Shown here: piece after piece, positions 1-6,514 of the stretch
Position numbering within the stretch: position 1 is the first letter of the stretch
How the letters are laid out: every line of letters starts with the position of its first letter
Assembly: GCA_900543945.1 (NCBI GenBank)
Contig: UQTN01000049.1
Location: 1 to 15,146, forward strand
Source of the DNA: an uncultured Collinsella sp.
GTDB lineage: Bacteria; Actinomycetota; Coriobacteriia; Coriobacteriales; Coriobacteriaceae
DNA: 15,146 bases
Direction of reading: 5' to 3'
Notes under the pieces: model-generated
Seen by the model: the letters and a program-made list of their open reading frames with translations, nothing else
Databases searched by the model: none
What the model was told of the DNA's origin: nothing
Made by a program: the position numbers and the translations under genes

Positions 1-7
1 AAGGGCG

Positions 8-29
8 GAGGCGGGGCATGCCCCGCCTC
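8..29. terminator. Perfect 22-nt palindromic hairpin, possible end of an upstream gene
   Basis: GAGGCGGGG and CCCCGCCTC flank a CATG centre, giving a 9-bp G/C stem. The T-run after it is poor (TCTTACACC), so it is either a weak terminator for a gene left of the window or a repeat. A second 12-nt palindrome, CCCTTTAAAGGG, lies at 66-77. I see no gene between here and the HPr-like gene at 283. Confidence 0.4.
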
Positions 30-282
30 TTACACCACATCTCTGTGCGCTACCTTTATATAACCCCCTTTAAAGGGCGTTTGACGGCTTTCAACCTCTT
101 CGAATCGCTCAAAGTAGGCAATTTGCTCTCGATTTTGCTGCTACTAAATTGGTGACAGTACTCATATTTGCCACTTTTTGCCCACGAGGTGTTCAGAGGA
201 GCTCTCGACAAGCATCTAACGCTACAATAACTACCACGTGGCTGGGTTTGCCGGCCGAATGTGCGATGCCGTGGGAGGGGAC

Positions 283-531
283 ATGGTCGAGTTTACAAAG
301 ACGATTAAAGATCCGTTGGGACTGCATGCCCGCCCGGTTGCGCTGCTCTATGACATAATTGCCAAGCATCGTAGCAACGTATCGGTCAGCATCGGCGATC
401 GCCATACCGACGGCCGCGATGTAATGGGGCTCATGGCTCTCTACGGCGAGTGCGGCGAGGACATCATCTTCCGCATTTCGGGCGTAGACGAGGCCTCGTG
501 TGTCACGTCGATCAGAAACCTCTCCCTCTAA
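283..531 (+). CDS. HPr-like PTS phosphocarrier with Asp at position 46
   Basis: An 82-residue HPr-family protein. HPr is the small cytosolic carrier that takes phosphate from enzyme I on His15 and passes it to sugar-specific EIIA proteins. The motif GLHARP places the active histidine exactly at residue 15, and VMGLMAL matches the segment following Ser46 in Gram-positive HPr. Here residue 46 is Asp, not Ser, and residue 52 is Ala. The start is the ATG after GGGAGGGG (273-280), because family similarity begins at MVEFTKTI; upstream in-frame starts add an unrelated N-terminus. The protein is about five residues shorter than B. subtilis HPr. A TACAAT -10-like hexamer lies at 223-228 without a good -35. 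The gene stands alone between hairpins. HPr family membership is secure; whether it is the main PTS HPr or a paralogue is unknown. Confidence 0.9.
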   Translation: MVEFTKTIKDPLGLHARPVALLYDIIAKHRSNVSVSIGDRHTDGRDVMGLMALYGECGEDIIFRISGVDEASCVTSIRNLSL

Positions 532-540
532 ACGCAACAA

Positions 541-569
541 TGTGACAAAGGGGCTGTCCCCTTGTCACA
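541..569 (+). terminator. Hairpin terminator after the HPr-like gene
   Basis: TGTGACAA-A-GGGG pairs with CCCCTTGTCACA (12 bp with one bulged A) around a CTGT loop, starting nine bases after the stop codon. The following T-run is weak (CCTGTTTC). The GGGGCTGTCCCC core resembles the hairpins at 13231 and 14922, so it may also belong to an interspersed repeat family. Confidence 0.55.
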
Positions 570-619
570 CCTGTTTCATATGGGAAACTTTTTCGAAAAC
601 TGAATAGGGACCCTTTCCA

Positions 620-673
620 AAAAGTTAACCACGTGCTAGTTTACTGTAGCGAACATAGACGTGGTTAACTTTT
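620..673. promoter_or_regulatory. 15-bp perfect inverted repeat upstream of feoA; candidate metal-regulator operator
   Basis: AAAAGTTAACCACGT (620-634) and its exact reverse complement (659-673) enclose a 24-nt spacer, 44 bases before the first feoA start. The half-site GTGGTTAACT recurs at 3871-3880 before the Cys-rich Feo partner gene, and a related AAGTTAG...CTAACTT dyad precedes feoB. This fits an operator of an iron-dependent repressor of the DtxR/IdeR type, but that is inference. I cannot find a clean -35/-10 pair here, and an mRNA stem-loop is the alternative. Confidence 0.5.
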
Positions 674-716
674 GCTGCGTCGATGTTGAGGACGAACTGA
701 CGTTAGGAGCACACTC

Positions 717-959
717 ATGTCTTGCGGACCGCAGATGCCGGCCATGCCGCTTTCGATGGTGAAAGCAGGCGAAACCGTGCACGTGTCTCGTGTAAAGGGC
801 AATGAGGACATGAAGCACCACCTCAAGGACCTCGGCTTTGTCGAGGGCAGTGAGGTTCACGTGGTGAGCTCGAGTGGCGCCAATATCATCGTCACCGTGC
901 TGGGCGCACGCTTTGGTATCGATACCAAGGTCGCCATGCACATCATGACCGTCGGTTAG
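717..959 (+). CDS. feoA: FeoA-family protein (first copy)
   Basis: An 80-residue FeoA/SH3-like domain protein. FeoA proteins are small cytosolic partners of the FeoB ferrous iron transporter and are needed for full uptake activity. The family pattern is visible as the HLKDLGFVEGSEVHVV stretch, the conserved turn that leads into the beta-barrel, followed by G-A-R-F-G and AMHIMTV at the C-terminus. The N-terminus MSCGPQMPAMPLSMV is longer than in the second copy and carries one Cys. The ATG follows GGAG (706-709). It is the first gene of a feoA-feoA-feoB run, 39 nt before the second feoA, and the large inverted repeat upstream is its likely control site. Two tandem FeoA proteins probably have distinct roles, which the sequence does not reveal. 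Confidence 0.93.
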   Translation: MSCGPQMPAMPLSMVKAGETVHVSRVKGNEDMKHHLKDLGFVEGSEVHVVSSSGANIIVTVLGARFGIDTKVAMHIMTVG

Positions 960-998
960 TTCGCAGCATTTCATTAAAGCTGAAAGGGGGAAAAGAAT

Positions 999-1220
999 AT
1001 GAAGACGTTGGGTGACGTTAAGGTGGGCGAGAGCTCTACCATCGTCAAGCTTCACGGCGAGGGCGCGCTTCGCCGTCACCTTATGGACCTGGGCCTCATC
1101 AAGGGCACTTCGTTCAAGGTCGTTAAGGTTGCACCGCTCGGAGATCCGGTCGAGATCAACGTGCGCGGCTACGAGCTTTCCATCCGCAAGGAGGAGGCTG
1201 CCGTCGTCGAGGTCCAGTAA
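999..1220 (+). CDS. feoA: FeoA-family protein (second copy)
   Basis: A 73-residue FeoA-domain protein, the second of two in tandem. RRHLMDLGLIKGTSFKVVKVAPLGDPVEINVRGYELSIR is the canonical FeoA core: the L-x-x-L-G-L turn, then P-x-G-D-P and G-Y-x-L-S-I-R. That core is closer to the classical FeoA consensus than the first copy, which lacks the GDP...GY segment. A strong Shine-Dalgarno, AAAGGGGG (983-990), precedes the ATG. The stop is 123 nt before feoB, and that gap holds a separate dyad, so feoB may have an extra promoter or processing site. It likely binds the cytosolic G-domain region of FeoB; that comes from family knowledge, not from this sequence. Confidence 0.94.
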   Translation: MKTLGDVKVGESSTIVKLHGEGALRRHLMDLGLIKGTSFKVVKVAPLGDPVEINVRGYELSIRKEEAAVVEVQ

Positions 1221-1248
1221 GGGCCCGCGGCAACTATTTATGCAGATA

Positions 1249-1268
1249 AAGTTAGGTTTTTCTAACTT
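1249..1268. promoter_or_regulatory. DtxR-like dyad between feoA and feoB
   Basis: AAGTTAG (1249-1255) and CTAACTT (1262-1268) flank a six-base GTTTTT spacer in an AT-rich patch of an otherwise GC-rich region. The TTAGG/CTAA content resembles DtxR/IdeR-family iron boxes but is not a textbook match. Position in the 123-nt gap before feoB suggests local control of feoB. Confidence 0.45.
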
Positions 1269-1343
1269 AAATTTGCAACGTTGAAGCACATTATCCAGCC
1301 TGCGCGGAGAAAGCAGCGCGGGCACACAAGGAAGAAGGATTGA

Positions 1344-3671
1344 ATGGCGGATTCTCAGATCCATGTCGCGCTGGCGGGTAACCCCAACTGCGGCAAGACC
1401 ACGCTTTTCAACCTGATCACCGGCGCCAACGGCTACGTTGGCAACTGGCCCGGCGTCACGGTTGAGAAAAAGGAAGCCAAGCTCCTGAGTGACAAGAACG
1501 TCACGATTACGGACCTCCCCGGCATCTACTCGCTTTCCCCCTACAGCCCCGAGGAGCAGTGCTCGCGCGATTACCTCATGAGCGGCGAGCCCGATGTGGT
1601 TGTCCAGGTGGTCGATGCCACCAACCTCGAGCGTAACCTGTACCTGGCGCTTCAGGTTATCGAGACCGGCCTGCCCGTGGTCGTGGCCCTCAACATGGCC
1701 GACCTCGTGGAGAAGAACGGCGACAAGATCGACACGGACAAGCTTTCCAAGAAGCTTGGCTGCCCGGTCATGATGATCTCGGCCCTTAAAAACAAGGGTA
1801 TCAAGGAGCTGTTCGAGCAGGTCAAGAAGTCTGCTGCTTCCAAGGGCCAGGTGCCGGAGCACAAGTTCGATTCCTCCATCGAGGACGTTCTGGACCACAT
1901 CGAGAACAACCTGCCGGCGAGCGTTCCCGCCAACAAGCGTCGCTACTACGCTGTCAAGCTGTTTGAGCGCGACGCGGACGCCTGCAAGCTCATCAACCTC
2001 ACCAAGGAGAAGGCCGCTCGCGTCGAGCAGCTGGTCGCCCAGTGCGAGCAGGATTGCGACGACGACGCCGAGTCCATCATCACCGGCGAGCGCTATGGCG
2101 TGATTGCCCACATTATCGACGAGTGCATGACCAAGGCTCCGGCCAAGATGAGCACCTCCGAGAAGATCGACCGCGTGGTTACCAACCGTATCCTGGGCCT
2201 GCCGATCTTTGTGGTCATCATGTTCTGCGTGTACTACATCGCCGTTTCCACCCTGGGCGGCACGGTGACCGACTTCACCAACGACCAGCTCTTCGGCACC
2301 GACGGCTGGTACGTGCTCGGTCAGGGTCGCGACGCCTATGACGCAGCTGTTGAGGCTGCGGGCGACAACGCCGACTCGGTCGACCCGGCGCAGTACGGCC
2401 CCTATGTCCCGGGTATCACCACCGCGGTGCACGACGCCCTTGTGGCGGGCGGTACCGAGGACGGTGGCCTCGTCGATTCGCTGGTCTGCGACGGCATCGT
2501 GGCTGGCATCGGCGCCATCATGGGCTTCGTCCCGCAGATGTTCCTGCTCTTTGTGATGCTGTCTTTCTTGGAGGACTGCGGTTACATGGCCCGCGTCGCC
2601 TTCATCATGGACCGCGTGTTCCGCCGCTTTGGCCTGTCCGGTAAGTCCTTTATCCCCATGCTCGTGTCCTCGGGCTGCGGCGTCCCCGGCGTCATGGCTA
2701 CCAAGACCATCGAGAACGAGAAGGACCGCCGCATGACGGTCATGACCACCACGTTCATCCCCTGCGGCGCCAAGCTGCCGATCATCGCCCTGCTTATGGG
2801 TTCCATCATTGGCGACTCTTCTACCACCGCTGCGTGGATCAGCCCGCTCTTCTACTTCCTGGGCGTCTTTGCCGTCATTGCCTCGGGCCTCATGCTCAAG
2901 AAGACCAAGCTCTTCGCCGGCCGCCCGACGCCGTTTGTTATGGAGCTTCCTGCCTACCACTTCCCGGCGATCCGCTCTTGGGCGCTGCACGTGTGGGAGC
3001 GCTGCTTCGCCTTTATCAAGAAGGCCGGCACGGTCATCTTTGCGTCCACCGTCGTCGTTTGGTTCCTCTCCAACTTTGGTAGCTACAACGGCGCCTTTGG
3101 CTACCTGCCTTCCATAGAGGGCATCCCCGAGGAGTTCATGGATTACTCCGTGCTTGCCATGTTCGGCAACCTGGTCGCTTGGATCTTCGCCCCGCTCGGC
3201 TTTAGCACCTGGCAGGCCACCGCACTGACCGTCTCTGGCCTTGTCGCTAAGGAGAACGTCGTCGCCACCGCCGGCTCGCTGCTGTCGGTTGCTGACGCCG
3301 CCGAGACCGACCCGAGCCTGTGGACCGCGTTTGCGGCTATGTTCCCGACCATGGGCGCTTGCGTCGCCTTTGGTGCCTTCAACTTGCTGTGCGCTCCGTG
3401 CTTTGCCGCTATCGGCACCATCCGTAACCAGATGAACTCCGGTAAGTGGACCGCGATTGCCATCGGCTACGAGTGTGCCTTTGCTTGGGTCATCGGCCTG
3501 TTCATCAACCAGTTCTATAACCTGCTTGTTCTTGGGCAGTTTGGTATCTGGACGGTTGTGGCCATCGTGCTGCTGGTTGCGATGCTCTTCCAGATCTTCC
3601 GTCCCATGCCCAAACACGCATGGACCGACGAGGACGAGACCAACACTGCTTCCGCCGCAGTTTCCGCTTAA
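1344..3671 (+). CDS. feoB: Ferrous iron transport protein B (FeoB)
   Basis: A 775-residue inner-membrane Fe(II) transporter with a GTPase head, the usual family length. The N-terminal G domain shows G1 GNPNCGKTT (12-20), the G2 Thr in PGVTVE (about 39), G3 DLPG (57-60), G4 NMAD (117-120) and G5 SAL (146-148). A helical linker follows to about residue 270, then many hydrophobic segments with the two Gate signatures: SSGCGVPGV at about 440-450 and CGAKLPI at about 473. The C-terminus ends in a polar tail (MPKHAWTDEDETNTAS). No FeoC-like domain is fused. The start follows GAAGAAGGA (1331-1339). A terminator lies right after the stop, and the small Cys-rich FeoB partner follows separately. All key GTPase motifs are intact, so it is expected to be functional. 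Confidence 0.98.
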   Translation: MADSQIHVALAGNPNCGKTTLFNLITGANGYVGNWPGVTVEKKEAKLLSDKNVTITDLPGIYSLSPYSPEEQCSRDYLMSGEPDVVVQVVDATNLERNLYLALQVIETGLPVVVALNMADLVEKNGDKIDTDKLSKKLGCPVMMISALKNKGIKELFEQVKKSAASKGQVPEHKFDSSIEDVLDHIENNLPASVPANKRRYYAVKLFERDADACKLINLTKEKAARVEQLVAQCEQDCDDDAESIITGERYGVIAHIIDECMTKAPAKMSTSEKIDRVVTNRILGLPIFVVIMFCVYYIAVSTLGGTVTDFTNDQLFGTDGWYVLGQGRDAYDAAVEAAGDNADSVDPAQYGPYVPGITTAVHDALVAGGTEDGGLVDSLVCDGIVAGIGAIMGFVPQMFLLFVMLSFLEDCGYMARVAFIMDRVFRRFGLSGKSFIPMLVSSGCGVPGVMATKTIENEKDRRMTVMTTTFIPCGAKLPIIALLMGSIIGDSSTTAAWISPLFYFLGVFAVIASGLMLKKTKLFAGRPTPFVMELPAYHFPAIRSWALHVWERCFAFIKKAGTVIFASTVVVWFLSNFGSYNGAFGYLPSIEGIPEEFMDYSVLAMFGNLVAWIFAPLGFSTWQATALTVSGLVAKENVVATAGSLLSVADAAETDPSLWTAFAAMFPTMGACVAFGAFNLLCAPCFAAIGTIRNQMNSGKWTAIAIGYECAFAWVIGLFINQFYNLLVLGQFGIWTVVAIVLLVAMLFQIFRPMPKHAWTDEDETNTASAAVSA

Positions 3672-3700
3672 GTCCGAATAAGGATTAGCCCCTTTCCACG

Positions 3701-3733
3701 AGCCCGGGTGTCCCAGCGACCCCCGGGCTTTTT
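3701..3733 (+). terminator. Rho-independent terminator of the feo operon
   Basis: AGCCCGGG (3701-3708) pairs with CCCGGGCT (3722-3729), a stable 8-bp stem followed at once by TTTTT. It starts 29 bases after the feoB stop. A classic intrinsic terminator. Confidence 0.85.
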
Positions 3734-3783
3734 GGTGCAAGGGGGAAGGGTTGGTGCAAAGTAACCTGACCCCCATGCACCAA
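3732..3783. repeat. TTGGTGCA-type interspersed repeat, copy 1 (inverted relative to 6165)
   Basis: It holds TTGGTGCA at 3732 and 3751 and the complementary TGCACCAA at 3776-3783, so it can form a hairpin. Bases 3750-3768, read on the minus strand as CAGGTTACTTTGCACCAAC, are identical to plus-strand 6170-6188. Both copies sit next to G/C-rich runs (GGGGG). Likely an intergenic repeat family rather than a gene. Confidence 0.6.
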
Positions 3784-3870
3784 AAGCTGAGATGTGGCGT
3801 TTCCGCAGATAAAACCGACCAAAATAAACCTGTCCCTTTTTGGCAGGTGAAAGATGGGGTAAAGTAAGTG

Positions 3871-3880
3871 GTGGTTAACT
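3871..3880. promoter_or_regulatory. Third copy of the feo motif GTGGTTAACT
   Basis: Identical to 661-670 (right arm of the inverted repeat before feoA). It lies just before the ribosome binding site AGAGGAGG (3881-3888) of the Cys-rich protein gene, so it could be an operator overlapping that gene's promoter or leader. A TTGGCA -35-like hexamer is at 3840-3845, but no convincing -10 is at the right distance. Confidence 0.4.
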
Positions 3881-3894
3881 AGAGGAGGCTTGCT

Positions 3895-4095
3895 ATGGCA
3901 CCTATCGATATTGTTGTACTGGCTGTTATCGGCATTGCGTTTGTCGCGGTATGCGTGCGCATCTACCGCAAGGGCACCTGCGCCGACTGCGCTCAGGGTG
4001 GCGTTTGCACGGGGCATTGCTCCAACAAAAAGACGTGCGCCGCACTTAAGGGCGTGGACAAAATCGCCGAAGACTTGGGTCGCGGTATTCATTAG
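3895..4095 (+). CDS. FeoB-associated Cys-rich membrane protein
   Basis: A 66-residue protein with one N-terminal membrane helix (about residues 4-22, IDIVVLAVIGIAFVAVC), a basic stop (RIYRK), then a Cys cluster (C-x2-C-x6-C-x3-C-x5-C around residues 29-48). This layout matches the small FeoB-associated Cys-rich family found next to feoB in many gut anaerobes. The cysteines probably bind metal, perhaps taking iron from FeoB on the inner face. That role is inferred from context; the family has no firm biochemistry that I know of. The ATG follows AGAGGAGG with ideal spacing. It is separated from feoB by a terminator and a repeat, so it likely has its own promoter, and it shares the GTGGTTAACT motif with the feoA control region. 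Confidence 0.88.
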   Translation: MAPIDIVVLAVIGIAFVAVCVRIYRKGTCADCAQGGVCTGHCSNKKTCAALKGVDKIAEDLGRGIH

Positions 4096-4197
4096 CCGAC
4101 CGGCGTTTGGGTATGTTTGACTGCGGATACGGCAGTTGCTGATACGATATGTACGTTAGCAACTGCCGCCGAGCGGCTCAAACGAAAGGAACCCTGT

Positions 4198-6147
4198 ATG
4201 GAGTCCTCCGCCTATCCGATGCTCTTTAGCCCGATCAAGGTCGGTACAACCGAGGTCAAGAACCGCGTCTTTATGCCGCCGGTATCTACCAACCTGGCCG
4301 ATCATGGCTATGTGACCGACGACTTGGTCGATCATTACCGTGCCCGCGCCAAGGGCGGCGTGGGCCTCATCATCACCGAGGTCGTGACGGTCGAGCCCAC
4401 CTATACCTATCTGCCGGGTGACATGTGCTGCTACGACGACACGTTTATCCCCGGCTGGGAAAAGCTCGCCGCGGCCGTCCACGAGTACGGCTGCAAGATC
4501 ATGCCGCAGCTCTTCCACCCCGCCTACATGGCCTTTAACATTCCGGGCACGCCTCGCCTGATCGCTCCGTCCTTTGTGGGCCCGTCTTACGCCCGCGAGG
4601 CACCGCGCCCCATCACGGTCGACGAGATCCACGAGCTCACGCACCAGTTTGGCGACGCCGCCGTGCGTATGCAAAAGGCTGGCGTCGATGGCGTCGAGGT
4701 CCACGCGGCGCACGCCCACGGCATGCTCGGCGGCTTTTTGACCCCGCTCTACAACAAGCGCACCGACGAGTACGGCGGCTCGCTCGACGCCCGCATGCGC
4801 TTTTTGCTCGAGGTCATCGCCGAGATTCGCGAGCGCTGCGGCAAGGACTTCATCATCGACGTCCGTATCTCGGGCGACGAGTACACCGATGGCGGTCTGA
4901 CCCTCAACGACATGATCTACGTCTCGCGTCGCCTGGAGAAGGCTGGCGTCGACATGATCCACGTGTCGGGCGGCACTACCATCAAGCGCGGCTCCGCGAT
5001 TCCCGCCGCCGGTACGCAGCAGGCCTCGCACGCCGCCTGCTCGCGCGAGATCAAAAAGCATGTGAACATTCCCGTCGCCACGGTCGGCCGCATCAATGAG
5101 GCATGGATTGCCGAGGAGCTGATCGAGGACGGCGCTGCCGACATCTGCATGATGGGCCGCGCCAATCTGTGCGATGCCGAGTTCTGCAACAAGGCCGCTG
5201 CCGGCAATGCCGATGATATCCGTCCCTGCATCGGTTGCCTGCGCTGCCTGAACGGCATCATGTTTGGCAAGCGCATCTCCTGCACCGTCAACCCGGACGT
5301 GGAACGCGACGAGGCCGGCTACGAGCCTGCCGCCGAGGCAAAGAACGTGCTCGTTGTGGGTGCCGGTCCTGCGGGCATGGAGGCAGCCTACATTGCCGCC
5401 AAGCGCGGCCATAACGTGGTGCTCGTGGACAAGCAGGACGAGCCGGGTGGCGAGATGCGCATCGCGGCCGTTCCGCCGGCAAAGCAGGAACTCACCCGCG
5501 TGATCAAGTACCAGTATCGCCGTCTTGCTAAGGCGGGCGTGAAGTGCGTCTTTGGTACCGAGCTTTCGGCCGAGGACATTCAGCGTGACTACGCGGGCTA
5601 CGAGGTTGTCCTGGCTTATGGCGCCGAGCCCATCGCCCCGGCCTTCATGCAGGGATTTAAGCAGGTCATGACGGCCGACGACCTGCTGGGTGGCAAGGCC
5701 TTCCCGGGCAAGAAGATTGTCATCGTGGGCGGCGGCACCGTCGGTTGCGAGACGGCCGACTACCTGGCCCCACTGGTCAACGATCTGTCGCCGGCCAACC
5801 GCGATGTCACCGTTATCGAGATGACCAAGACGCTCGCCGCCAACGAGGGCGGCGCCGGCCGCGCGGTGCTCATCACGCGTATGCTTTCCAAGGGCGTTCA
5901 CGTGCTGACCGAGGCCAAGGTGACCGAGATTACCGAGGACACCATCAGTTACGAAAAGGACGGCGAAGTCCATACCATCGCCGACGCCGATACGCTGGTG
6001 CTTGCCATGGGTTACCGTCCCAACACCAAGCTGGCCGATGACCTTGCCGCTGCCGGCGTTGTCACCCACGTGCTGGGCGATGCCCAGAAGTGCGGCAACA
6101 TCCGCGACGCCATCGGCGACGGCTACAAGGTCGCCTGCGAGCTCTAG
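4198..6147 (+). CDS. FMN/[4Fe-4S]/FAD NADH:flavin oxidoreductase, 2,4-dienoyl-CoA reductase-like
   Basis: A 649-residue three-part flavoenzyme of the FadH/BaiCD/enoate-reductase type, which reduces activated C=C bonds using NAD(P)H. Residues 1-330 form an Old Yellow Enzyme barrel: LFSPIKVG...NRVFMPP, the substrate histidine pair in HAAHAHG (His169, His172) and the typical NKRTDEYGGS loop. Cys344, 347, 350 and 362 would bind the 4Fe-4S cluster. Two Rossmann folds follow: VVGAGPAGMEAA (FAD, about 386-397) and VIVGGGTVGCETA (pyridine nucleotide, about 508-520). The start follows GAAAGGA (4184-4190), and similarity begins at once. The spacing between Cys2 and Cys3 is one residue shorter than in E. 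coli FadH. Substrate is unknown: gut relatives act on enoates, bile acids or steroids. It is monocistronic, with no acyl-CoA genes beside it. Confidence 0.9.
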   Translation: MESSAYPMLFSPIKVGTTEVKNRVFMPPVSTNLADHGYVTDDLVDHYRARAKGGVGLIITEVVTVEPTYTYLPGDMCCYDDTFIPGWEKLAAAVHEYGCKIMPQLFHPAYMAFNIPGTPRLIAPSFVGPSYAREAPRPITVDEIHELTHQFGDAAVRMQKAGVDGVEVHAAHAHGMLGGFLTPLYNKRTDEYGGSLDARMRFLLEVIAEIRERCGKDFIIDVRISGDEYTDGGLTLNDMIYVSRRLEKAGVDMIHVSGGTTIKRGSAIPAAGTQQASHAACSREIKKHVNIPVATVGRINEAWIAEELIEDGAADICMMGRANLCDAEFCNKAAAGNADDIRPCIGCLRCLNGIMFGKRISCTVNPDVERDEAGYEPAAEAKNVLVVGAGPAGMEAAYIAAKRGHNVVLVDKQDEPGGEMRIAAVPPAKQELTRVIKYQYRRLAKAGVKCVFGTELSAEDIQRDYAGYEVVLAYGAEPIAPAFMQGFKQVMTADDLLGGKAFPGKKIVIVGGGTVGCETADYLAPLVNDLSPANRDVTVIEMTKTLAANEGGAGRAVLITRMLSKGVHVLTEAKVTEITEDTISYEKDGEVHTIADADTLVLAMGYRPNTKLADDLAAAGVVTHVLGDAQKCGNIRDAIGDGYKVACEL

Positions 6148-6164
6148 TCAACCCCTTGTTGCGT

Positions 6165-6211
6165 GGGGGCAGGTTACTTTGCACCAACTTGGTGCATGTA
6201 AATCTGGCCCC
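6165..6211. repeat. TTGGTGCA-type interspersed repeat, copy 2 (hairpin)
   Basis: TGCACCAA (6180-6187) and TTGGTGCA (6189-6196) form a perfect inner palindrome. The outer flanks GGGGC...GGCCCC and GGTTAC...GTAAA(T) extend it into an imperfect hairpin of about 47 nt. Bases 6170-6188 repeat the copy near 3750-3768 in opposite orientation. It sits 18 nt after the oxidoreductase stop and could also act in mRNA end formation. Confidence 0.6.
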
Positions 6212-6282
6212 ATTGCACCATTGCGGCTTCATGGAGTAGCGCCCGTACGCATCGAATTTCTCCTCTCATAGATGTGCGGCAC

Positions 6283-6319
6283 AAAGAGCCCCGAGTTCAA
6301 CTGAGCTCGGGGCTCTTTT
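6283..6319. terminator. Bidirectional intrinsic terminator
   Basis: AAAGAGCCCCGAG (6283-6295) pairs perfectly with CTCGGGGCTCTTT (6306-6318) around a 10-nt loop. A-run on the left and T-run on the right let it end transcription from either strand. It insulates the oxidoreductase from the next gene. Confidence 0.85.
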
Positions 6320-6390
6320 CGTTTGGATTGCAGGCGTATTGACAGACGAAAACAGTCTGTGTCCGGTATTGAGCCATACGAAAGCGAAAT

Positions 6391-6477
6391 TATGCGTCTT
6401 AATTCCGTACGCAAATAAAGACGAAAACCGTTTGCGTCTTTGATAAATCAGTACGCAAACGGTTTTCGTCTTATAAT
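6391..6477 (+). promoter_or_regulatory. Promoter with a pair of inverted dyad operators before the AlbA_2/ATPase gene
   Basis: A perfect 20-bp inverted repeat: AAGACGAAAACCGTTTGCGT (6418-6437) and its complement (6453-6472), with a 15-nt spacer. The left copy, extended to 6440, is itself a near-perfect 23-bp dyad (10 of 11 pairs). The right copy (6450-6472) is its inverted twin at 21 of 23 bases, so centres are 32 bp apart, about three helical turns. A further GCGTCTT...GTACGCAAA pair lies at 6394-6415, and GACGAAAAC also occurs at 6345-6353. The -10 TATAAT (6472-6477) abuts the right copy and there is no good -35, so a bound protein would occlude or assist RNA polymerase. Autoregulation by the winged-helix protein encoded downstream is the simplest guess. 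Confidence 0.7.
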
Positions 6478-6514
6478 ACGGTTATGAATGGTATGAAACG
6501 AGAGGGTTGTGCAT

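Noticed and set aside
238..282. Longer N-terminus for the HPr-like protein (GTG 238 or ATG 262)
   Set aside because: Would push His15 out of its fixed position, and the strong GGGAGGGG sits right before ATG 283.
636..3776. Very long open frame on the minus strand opposite feoA-feoA-feoB
   Set aside because: It is antisense to three clear Feo genes, and its translation is rich in His, Asp, Gly, Arg and Val without domain motifs, as expected from the complement of GC-biased codons.
4156..6069. 637-codon minus-strand open frame opposite the oxidoreductase
   Set aside because: Mirror of a well-supported flavoenzyme gene; low-complexity composition, no motif, no ribosome binding site or context.
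6418..6472. Transposon ends
   Set aside because: The 20-bp inverted repeat encloses only 15 bp and lies against a consensus -10, so an operator fits better. No transposase is present.
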